From: Dichetophora obliterata
Lineage: Eukaryota > Arthropoda > Insecta > Diptera > Sciomyzidae
Direction of reading: 5' to 3'
Length of the DNA: 64,000 nucleotides
Assembly: GCA_963920525.1 (NCBI GenBank)
Contig: OY986439.1
Span: 22,596,819-22,660,818, forward strand
Numbering within the stretch: position 1 is the first letter of the stretch; each line of letters begins with the position of its first letter. The position numbers and the translations under genes are program-made. Shown here piece by piece: positions 55,870 to 64,000 of this stretch. The notes under the pieces were generated by a model that was not told the origin of the DNA, did not search any database, and worked only from the letters and a program-made list of their open reading frames with translations.

Positions 55870-57131
55870 CTAATATCTCGAATAATATAAAAAAATTGCC
55901 ACACCCCCCTATTACCGCCCACAAATCAATAAAAACTCTATATTTCAGACGAATTTGGTGGTATTGGACTAAAATTTTGTAATTTTGTTCGTTTGGTTAC
56001 TTTCGGTAACTCAACCAAAAATGGGCGTGGTTGAACTATAACTACCCCTTCCTTTCAGAAATTTCAATATTTTATGAGCTGTGCATGTTTTATAATGAAA
56101 CTTGGTGAGTATATGCTATGATACTAAGTGGGGGTCACTATATGTGTGTGCCTATTTTTGCCGCCCTTCTATATATTTAAGAATAAGTGTCTCTTAAGAT
56201 CATCGGTCTGTTTCTTAAAAAGAGGAACGGTAACACCTAAGGCTATCAAATTTACAATTCCTGTTATAAAAGCCACACCCTCTTTTACCGCCCACAAATC
56301 ACTAAAAATGTCATATTTGAGACGGTTTGGGTCGTCTTAGACTAAAATTTGGTGATATGTTTGTATGGTTACTGGCGGCAACTTTACTTAAAATGGGCGT
56401 GTTCGAACTTGTCTTCCGCCCAATTTCAAGGGGATAAGCGTGGAGTGAAGCTGCAATTTCGGCAGTCGATTTGTTTCAAAAACAAGATGGTTCAGGGAAA
56501 AAAATTAGCCACACTCCTTTTTATCGCTCTAAAATAAAGAAAAATGCTATATTTCGGACGATTTTGGTCGTATTAGACTAAAATTTTGTTGGCCTTTGGA
56601 GTCTAGTGGAGAGTGAGCTAGACTATCAACCCAGAGGTCCCTGGTTCGAATCCGAGCTCGGGCATAGTTATTTTAACTTTCTTTATTCTTTTCAACATTT
56701 AGGAACTATGGAAAACTAAAAATCCACAGCTAAATTGCGGAAAATGAGGAATTAAAGGACAGGAACACAAATAAAGGCTGGAAATGCTTGCCGAGGTTAA
56801 GGCCTCGGCTAAAAGCAATTCAAATTGTCTTTCACGGTTGTTTCGCCTAATCAATAATTCACGTATGCTTCCAATCAATTCCTCTAAAATAATCTATTCC
56901 TTTCCTTTCAGGTCAAAGACCAAACCTTGTTTGTATAAGGTTCTTTGATTTAAAAAAAAAAATAAAAATTTGATAATTTAGTTCAAATTGTTACTTTCGG
57001 AAACGAACTAAAAATGGGCGTGATCGCATTATAGTTATGCTATTTCAGCTATATAAAATTGTTTTTTTCGATTGGCATGATAATTTTTTAATGGCAGTAA
57101 GGCAATCTGTTCCTGGACAACGTCTGCCCGG
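55870..57131 (-). repeat. CTAGCTG-family modules, minus orientation, split by SINE
   Basis: CCACACCCCCCTATTACCGC, CCCACAAATCAATAAAAA and GTTACTTTCGGTAACTC words are the reverse complement of the 46-50 kb modules. The SINE at 56591-56968 interrupts a module between ACTAAAATTTTGTT and AATTTAGTTC. Confidence 0.7.
56591..56968 (+). repeat. tRNA-derived SINE, copy 2
   Basis: The head is GGCCTTTGGAGTCTAGTGGA, with B box GGTTCGAATCC at 56643-56653. The body is collinear with copy 1, apart from small indels, to GACCAAACCTTGTTTGTATA and an A-rich tail. Confidence 0.85.
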
Positions 57132-58300
57132 GACTACTAGTCTATAGTAATAACACTCATTTTCTGTTTGTTTGTTTGTTTGTTTGCTTGGCCTTTATAC
57201 AAATCTAAACAGCTCAACGGATTTCGCTCAAACTAGGGATACAAATTAAGTGCATCCGAAATTAAATTGTAACATACTTAGTTTTTGCCACGCCCCCTCT
57301 GAAATTTTTCAACTAACGGTAATTTCGTTATTATAATACTTTTTACCATAGGAGTTTCTTGTGTAGTAAATTTTAAAATTTTTTTTGTTATTTTGATATC
57401 AAAATCACTGACATATCTTTAAAATTGGAGATATATTTAGTACAGTGACTTTTTCATAAAACGTCGATACCCAAGAATGAGAGAAAAAAAAAATTATATG
57501 AAAATCAAAGTTTGGTCTTTCGATGCAAATATCTCCGCTGTCCATTAGTATATTGCATTCAAATTTTTTTTGTACAAAAGTTCAACAAAATCACTTCACA
57601 AAAATTTGAACTATACCATTTAGTCAGTGTTAATATGTTTTATGATTTTTTCATTTTTTTGAAAAAAGCTATTTTGTCTATTTATCCTTTGAGCGACCAC
57701 ATTTTTTCTCTAAAAATGGTGTTGTGTGTCTAGAGTAACTAAAAATATCTTGGTTTATATAAAATTTTCCTTATAATAAACTGCTTATTTTTTTGCTGAC
57801 TCAATACAATAATTGCACAATAGTACAATAATTTTTAGTGCATCGACTTTTTCATAAAACAGCGATACCTAAGAGTGAGAAAAAAACTTTTGTTAAAAAG
57901 TTCAATATATTTTTTAGTATAAATTTTTAGTTCAAATGTCCATATCTCAAGAACCAATTGAGTCCCATCATAATTTTTTATATTGTTGAAAAGGTAATTT
58001 TGCTTACTTTAAGATAAAATAAATATTTAACTTATTTTGTATTTTTGAAATTGGTTTTTCGTATCGCTTCTTCGAATTCAATTAGCTCACCGCTAGGTAT
58101 GGAACCCCAAACACCTAAATTTCCCAAAACTATTTTGGAATTAAAGTCCTTTTTACAACCTTTCTAACGGTAACTCAAACTTCAAATTCAACAGGTTTTT
58201 GATTATTTCAGAATTTAAAAAACATTTAATCGAGAAGTGTACCTATATGAAAATGTTTATATGAACTACTCTCGAGTAACACTGGGTATATCAGCTAGTT
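57132..58300 (-). repeat. CTAGCTG-family copy, minus strand, both ends visible
   Basis: Read on the minus strand it begins AACTAGCTGATATACCCAGT (58300) and ends with (CAAA)n, AGAAAATGAGTG and TTACTATAGA (57132). The interior matches 45220-45750 inverted (CTTTGATTTTCATATAATTT, CCGTTAGTTGAAAAATTTC). It is the cleanest full-length copy of about 1.17 kb in the window. Confidence 0.75.
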
Positions 58301-58765
58301 TTTTAATAAAATACTACCCGGGAAAGGACGGGTATATAAGCAAGTGTTATATAGTTTTGTTCTGTGTTTTGAAATAAAAAATATAATCATCGAATGTACA
58401 GGTATTAAATTCAAACACGGTTCATTGTGAGACTGCCGAAAGCGGCTTTGTGGTCGACAAAAAGATAGTGAGTTGATTTGTTTGTCACGGGTCTTTTTCA
58501 AAATTTTTCAAAACGTAAATATCTAGTTAATCGATGAACATTAGATTAAAAATATTTTTGATAATAGTGGCTCTACACAGAGGGAAAAACCTGTGGACTA
58601 ACTAAATAAATTTATGTACTCATGACATACATTCCTGCACACATAAATTTGGTGAATTTGTTGTACTGAGTACATGTTGAAATCTTTATTACCTACATAA
58701 AGCTTTTAAGCAGTGCTGCATATCGTCAATAAAGAATTTTATGTACTCATCACATAATTATTTTT
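58301..58765. other. No gene; GTACTGAGTACAT words
   Basis: From 58600 on, ATGTACTCATsACATA and GTACTGAGTACAT words appear. They recur at 60425-60630, so an element may enclose the 58766-60420 insertion. No outer TIR was confirmed. Confidence 0.4.
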
Positions 58766-60420
58766 TCGATCCCGGGATATTCGGGATCTGAAAATACAAT
58801 CCCGGGATCCCGGGATCGTCCCGAAATTAAAGAAGTTTTTATTTCGTTATTTTTTTTTTGCCAAATAGTGCAACACATTCACTTCTATTCTTTTATAGTA
58901 TATACTCTGTATTAAATTGATATACCAAAGAAGCACAATTTGTACCAATTCAACAGAAAGAAAAACAAACATAAAATTTGACCAATCATATATCTTCAGT
59001 AATTTTTAACATAGTTTTTGTAATACATGCACAAATACATATTTTCGGTTTAAGCTTAGTATGCTGTAGAAGCGAAAAAATCTTCCGTAAGAAATGCATC
59101 GCGTTTTTGACAGCGAAAAGGTAGCGAAATTTTTTTTGTTGGTTAGTACGCTGTTGAACCGAAAAAATGTTCAATGCAGCCAAGTTCACAACTATGATTG
59201 GAGAGTTAAAATGTACGGCATTGAATGGCATTATGTGGCCGTACATTAAATTGGCGTGGAAATTTGACAGTCAACAATAACGTTCAACTAACACATTCAA
59301 CAAACACTTTATGGTAAGTATGTGTTAGTGTTGAGTCTACACCAAAATTTTGCATGTAGAATTAAATGCCTAAAAATTTTTGTTCCTACAGCATACTAAG
59401 CTTTAGCAGTAACTGCTTACATAAAATTATTTTAAATCATTATTTAAACAGCAATTGTTTCAAAATTAATTTTTTTAGATTGATTATTGTTCAATTATCC
59501 TTCAATAAATCAATTCCGCTTATAATACAGATTCTACAGCGCTTAAAACCTCGTGCGCTAGAGTAAATTTAACTAAGAAGAGTAACTTTAAGCACGATTT
59601 TTCTTGAAACATACTTCTTCAAAACTGGCTACACTACTCAAAACAAACTAATCGACCAATGAAAATTTATTTTAATCTGTTCCTATTATAATTCTTCACA
59701 TCTTTTATCAAAATGAGCGTCTTTGGAAAAATTTTCTTGGTTTTACACGCAATACAATATGGTCAAATATAATGTCAATTTTTTCCACTTTTTTCCATGC
59801 TTCGTAATTTTCTTAATTTTCCATTTTGGTAAAAGATGTGCATTCAAGAGTCTTTCTTCGAAAAACATTTAACTTTCGGGCGATCAGCGTGATGATGTAA
59901 AATTAACATGCAAATTAAATTTTTTGTGTATGTAATAAAATTCTTTAGAAAACATCTTCTAAAATATGCCTTAATTTTAACAGCTTTGATCTAAAACCTC
60001 CCTTTAATTATATGCTATAGCACATTAAAATTAAAATAAAAAAGTCAATACATTTAAGTAAAAAATAAATGCAATACTCTTTCTAATTAGAGCTTAGTAA
60101 AAATATTCCTTCTTTTGATCAAAATACGATCTTTATGAAATTAAAGCATTATTGGTTTCATCCCCTAACTTAGACCTTACTTAATTGCATATAAGACCTG
60201 CAGAGAAGAAGCACCGCTCCGCCTCAACGCTTGTTAGTCGATCGTTGATCGTTGAAAGGGGGATATATGTGATGTTGGCTTGAAAAATTTTAGATTAAAT
60301 TAGATTTTAGAAAAATTAGATATTAAAAAAATTGTTTTCAACAATCCCGGGATTCAAATCGAATAATCCCGGGATATTTGGGTCTAAAAAACGATCGGGA
60401 TCCCGGGATTGCCATCCCTA
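58766..60420. mobile_element. Element with ATCCCGGGAT subterminal palindromes
   Basis: The left zone (58766-58826) and right zone (60341-60420) each carry three ATCCCGGGAT-type palindromes, in mirrored order with ATATTCGGGATC / GGGATATTTGGGTC. The right end, reverse-complemented, is TAGGGATGGCAATCCCGGGA. The left end seems to lack the TAGGGATGGCA part. The 1.5-kb interior has no recognised gene. Confidence 0.55.
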
Positions 60421-60640
60421 GTACATACACACTGTACTAATCACAAAATTATTGCAAAGTAAAAATTGTACGGATTCCATACTTAATGTATTGAATACAA
60501 GTCTCACTTTAATCACATTAGCGAGACGTGTACTGAGTGCATATTTTATGTATTGAATAAATATTTCACTTTAATCGCACAAACGAAACGTGTACTGAGC
60601 CTATATTTTATGTATTGAGTACATTTATTAAAAAACATTA
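60421..60640 (+). repeat. Tandem repeat of about 69 bp
   Basis: Units contain TTTTATGTATTGAATA, TCACTTTAATC.CA, then CGTGTACTGAG, at about 60475-60535 and 60540-60605, plus partial copies. Confidence 0.6.
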
Positions 60641-60797
60641 CAGGACATTAAGGCGCCTCAAAAAAAAAAAAGTGGTCCGGGTCACCTCCTGAAAACAAAC
60701 TTTGGTTTATTTTATGATGATTCCCAAAATATTGCAACTCTAGCTTTAGCCGTTCGTGAGCTGGAATGGTTTGAAATAACCTCTAAAAATCGCGTTT

Positions 60798-63700
60798 TTG
60801 ATTAATACTATTTATACCACACTACCTTCGGTCAAAAAAATTGTCACAAATAGTGTTAATCGATGAAATACATAGTTTTGTTTTTTTATTTTTTTTTTAA
60901 ATCTGCCCACACACTTAGTTATTGAGTTATTTGCAGTGATTTTTTCAATTTTTTTTAATGCAGTTTTTATAAAAATATATATAACTTCCCCATTTATAGC
61001 CTGATTTACCATTCCGTGGTATCATTGGAAAGGTACTGAATGCTGCTTTTCATTTCTGTCGTTAATTAACCCTTATAAGCACTTTTATAAAAATGCATTT
61101 TATTTTATTTTTATTTTTTTGTGATGGCCTTTGCCTCAATTCCTGAATTTGTTCAAATATAAGAGAAATAAAATTAAATCATGTAGATAAAGAATGCATT
61201 TTTTAAATGGACTTTGGAATAAAGTATAGGAAAATACTTTATTGTACTTAGACAAAACAGCTAAGAGTAAATTTTACCACAGTTCTTATAAGTAGTCACT
61301 CATGACTTTTACATGACTTTTAGGTTTGACAATGAGTTATATTATATTATATAAATGTGAGTTTTTGAATTGTGATCGCTTAATTGTTCAAGTTATTCAT
61401 AAAAAATGCTTTTCGTTTCTCGCGAGTTAAATAAAAATCAATTGCCAACAAAAAGTGATGTAATAAAACATTTATTATTTTTGCGCGAAAAAAATAATAA
61501 TCGGTCTTACGGGCTATCTAATTATCATCAAAACATGCTAAATGATTTAAGCAAAATTTGGAAAAGAGCAGAAATTCCGGTTATATCGAAGACTGCGATC
61601 CGCAAAAAACTTCAAAATTTAACGCTTTTATATCGGGATATCACAAAAAATCCATCGCATTACAATGCAAGCGAGTGGGCCGAACTATTTTCAATTTCTG
61701 TTTGCAAATGTGCTCTAAAAATTAGAGTGTCTTGTAGTTGCCCAGGTGAAAAACAAATGCCATTGCATGTTTGGAATTTTTACCTTGATCAGTCGAGCCG
61801 AAGGTTGCTCACGCTAGATGACGTTGAAAACCACATCCCATGTGATTCTATTACGGACTTCGAAAGCGAAAGTGAAAACGAAAGTATTGCAACAGCCACT
61901 TTTGTACCACAACTAAGAGAAATGGATGTGGATGATCCATATTCATCATCGTCTGAGGAAGATCTTAAAGATGTTGGACCAAGCGTACAAAGTTTTTCCT
62001 TACCAACATTCAGTGCTGCGTTGGACCGTGCCAGTGTATCCAATCGCTTTGGGGCTCTGCTCGCAACAACATTGCTAAAAGACTTGGACATTCCAGGCAT
62101 AATTATTGATCAGCACAAAATCCAAAGGGAGCGAACTAAAGCTAGGGCGAAATCACTAAGAGACATAAAAAACAATGAAATACTAAAATTCATTTCTTTT
62201 GATGGAAAAAGGGAACGCACTTTGAAACAAGTTACTGTGAATGGCAAACCACGCAACGTTAAAATGATGGAGGAGCATATAACTCTGGTAAGCGAACCCA
62301 GCTCAAACTACATTGGTTACTTAACTCCCGTAGACGGAAGCGGTGCTGGTATCGCAAACGATATTGTCAATTACTTGAAAGCTGAAAAGTTTTCACTAGA
62401 GCACGTGGTCGCTGTAAATTGCGACGGAACCAGCACCAACACAGGCAAATTTAATGGAGCGATTTGTAACCTAGAACGACAATTGCAGCGCCCTTTGCAG
62501 TGGCTAATATGCCTCTTTCATTTTAACGAGTTGCCATTCACTGCGTTACTCAAAGAAATGTTAGGAAAAGCTAATGGGCCGCAAAACTGGCCAGGAATAA
62601 TTGGGCATACATTACAGGGCTGCGAAGATGTGCCGGTAAATTGTATTCAATTATTTTGTTGTTTTTTTTTAACTGTTAATTTCAATAAAATATTAACTTT
62701 AGATTGCTCATAACTTTGATCCAATTGCGATGGGCTGTATGCCCACAAATATTGATGACTGGGTTTTGCGAGCTGATCAAAAATATCTTTATGATATGGT
62801 ACGAGCAGTTGATGCTGGGGCGTGCGATAAACATTTGGCCAGCATTAAACCTGGCCCGCTCAATCTTTCACGCTGGTTGACAACAGCATCAAGAATTTTG
62901 CGGCTATATGTTACGAAGCCTGTGGCTTGCGAAAAGTTAAAGCAGCTAGCATTTTTTGTTATGAGGGTCTACGCACCATTTTTGTTTTTAATAAAAAGCC
63001 AACCAAAAGCCATTCATGGCAGCCGCCACTTGTTTAAATACATTGAGTGGACGCGCGAATTACCGGCAGATATGCAATTTATTGTACAACGCTCTGTTCA
63101 AATTAATGGATTTTTTGCTCACCCAGAAAATATTTTACTGGCAATGGTTACAGATGAGAGCAAGGCGACACGAAAGGAAGCCTACGATATTATTTTACAA
63201 TCGCGTGCTCATGACACACAAGGAATTCGCCAATTTAATGTCCCCAAGATACAATTCAATTGTGATTCCTATAAAAATATGATAGATTGGAATGAATTAA
63301 GAGCTAATACAGAACTGCCATGCATCCAGTTCTATACTCAACAATACTTATTAGAACTACACGACTCCAATGAAATTGTAAAAATTCCTGGTAATGAAAA
63401 GTTTTTAAAATAATTGTTATGCTTTTCTTAACAAACAATTTTCAGAATTTCCATGTCATTCACAAAATACGGAACGTTTTGTACATGTGGTAAGCCAATC
63501 CTGCGTTTCGGTAATTGATAAGAACAGACCTGCACATATTGCAAACAAGATTCAATCGCGCAAGCGTTACTGTAAAATTGAATCACGAAAAGATTTGGAA
63601 TAAAAAAAAATTATTTCTTTGATAAAACTCTAAATTGTTTTTTTTTTATCTTTTAATTAGCGACTTAATAAATAACCACAAATTTTTTATCATGTTGATA

Positions 63701-64000
63701 AAAAATGCATTTTTATAAAAGTGCTTATAAGGGTTAATTAACGACAGAAATGAAAAGCAGCATTCAGTACCTTTCCAATGATACCACGGAATGGTAAATC
63801 AGGCTATAAATGGGGAAGTTATATATATTTTTATAAAAACTGCATTAAAAAAAATTGAAAAAATCACTGCAAATAACTCAATAACTAAGTGTGTGGGCAG
63901 ATTTAAAAAAAAAAAAACAAAACTATGTATTTCATCGATTTACACTATTTGTGACAATTTTTTTGACCGAAGGTAGTGTGGTATAAATAGTATTAATCAA
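60798..64000 (+). mobile_element. DNA transposon with long near-perfect TIRs (runs off window)
   Basis: 60798-61100 and 63701-64000 are inverted copies of about 300 bp, differing visibly only at one base (GTGTTAAT versus GTGTAAAT) and in T-run length. The right copy is cut by the window edge, so the true TIR is longer and the left end lies upstream of 60798. A candidate start is near 60645-60655, AGGCGCCTCAAAAAAA, but this cannot be tested here. The three-exon gene at 61406-63603 fills the interior. The near identity of the arms argues for a young insertion. Confidence 0.9.
61406..63603 (+). CDS. Intact three-exon transposase-like protein (691 aa)
   Basis: Exons are 61406-62635, 62703-63390 and 63446-63603. 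Introns are 67 bp (GTAAAT...CTTTAG, phase 0) and 55 bp (GTAATG...TTTCAG, phase 1). Splicing gives one open frame ending TAA 63601-63603. Residues 1-120 are basic with a Cys group (VCKCALKIRVSCSC). Residues 145-195 are acidic. An RNase-H-like core is suggested by Asp266 (FISFDGKRER), Asp340 (VVAVNCDGTSTNTG), LICLFHFNELPF and LSRWLTTASRILRLY. The order D, D, H-rich block, RW resembles hAT-type catalytic cores. The C-terminus has HPENILLAMVTDE and FPCHSQNTERFVHVVSQSCV. I recall similar proteins in insect and cnidarian repeats but cannot name the family. No disabling change was seen, so it could be functional. Confidence 0.8.

Overview
The window looks like repeat-dominated, AT-rich nuclear DNA of a dipteran insect, probably a higher (schizophoran) fly. 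The pointers are an Hsp27-type small heat-shock sequence closest to the fly Hsp27 pattern, insect-type piggyBac, Tc1, mariner, hAT and Jockey-like elements, short introns of 51-124 bp, and abundant TTG/GCA trinucleotide runs. No intact host protein gene was recognised. Nearly everything that can be named is a transposable element, often nested two to four deep.

Layout. 1-0.4 kb: tail of a LINE reverse transcriptase on the minus strand, with one in-frame stop. 1.8-4.1 kb: non-autonomous DNA element. 4.15-5.66 kb: Ty3/Gypsy element with a perfect 4-bp target-site duplication (TSD) but two large internal deletions. 5.67-10.5 kb: broken Tigger/pogo element, hosting a second DNA transposon (7.75-10.37 kb) that carries an Hsp27-like pseudogene. 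10.7-14.84 kb: Tc1-like element split at TTAA by a structurally complete piggyBac element with an intact transposase. 16.6-19.7 kb: mariner transposase relic split by a foldback hAT element with an 8-bp TSD. 19.96-22.77 kb: hAT-type element with inverted ATTCATT arrays. 23.36-26.87 kb: hAT inside hAT, inside a tRNA-like sequence, with a further repeat in the centre.

27-35.6 kb is mostly unrecognised noncoding DNA with microsatellites and foldback elements, including a 1.5-kb palindrome. 35.6-42.4 kb holds two convergent Jockey-superfamily LINE relics. The first carries a tRNA-derived SINE and a 2.5-kb unknown insertion. 44.5-52.9 kb and 55.9-58.3 kb are a dense mosaic of one interspersed repeat family, starting near ACTAGCTGAAACCCGG and ending in short-repeat tails plus TATATATAGA. 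It is interrupted by MITEs and SINE copies. 53.6-55.3 kb is a solo LTR carrying a 596-bp foldback MITE. 58.6-60.6 kb carries ATCCCGGGAT palindromes.

The most notable unit is at 60.8-64.0 kb. It is a DNA transposon with inverted repeats of at least 300 bp that are almost identical. It encodes an apparently intact three-exon, 691-residue transposase-like protein of a family I cannot name securely. Together with the intact piggyBac gene it is the best candidate for recent or current mobility. Reading the insertions outward from each TSD gives a relative history of the locus.
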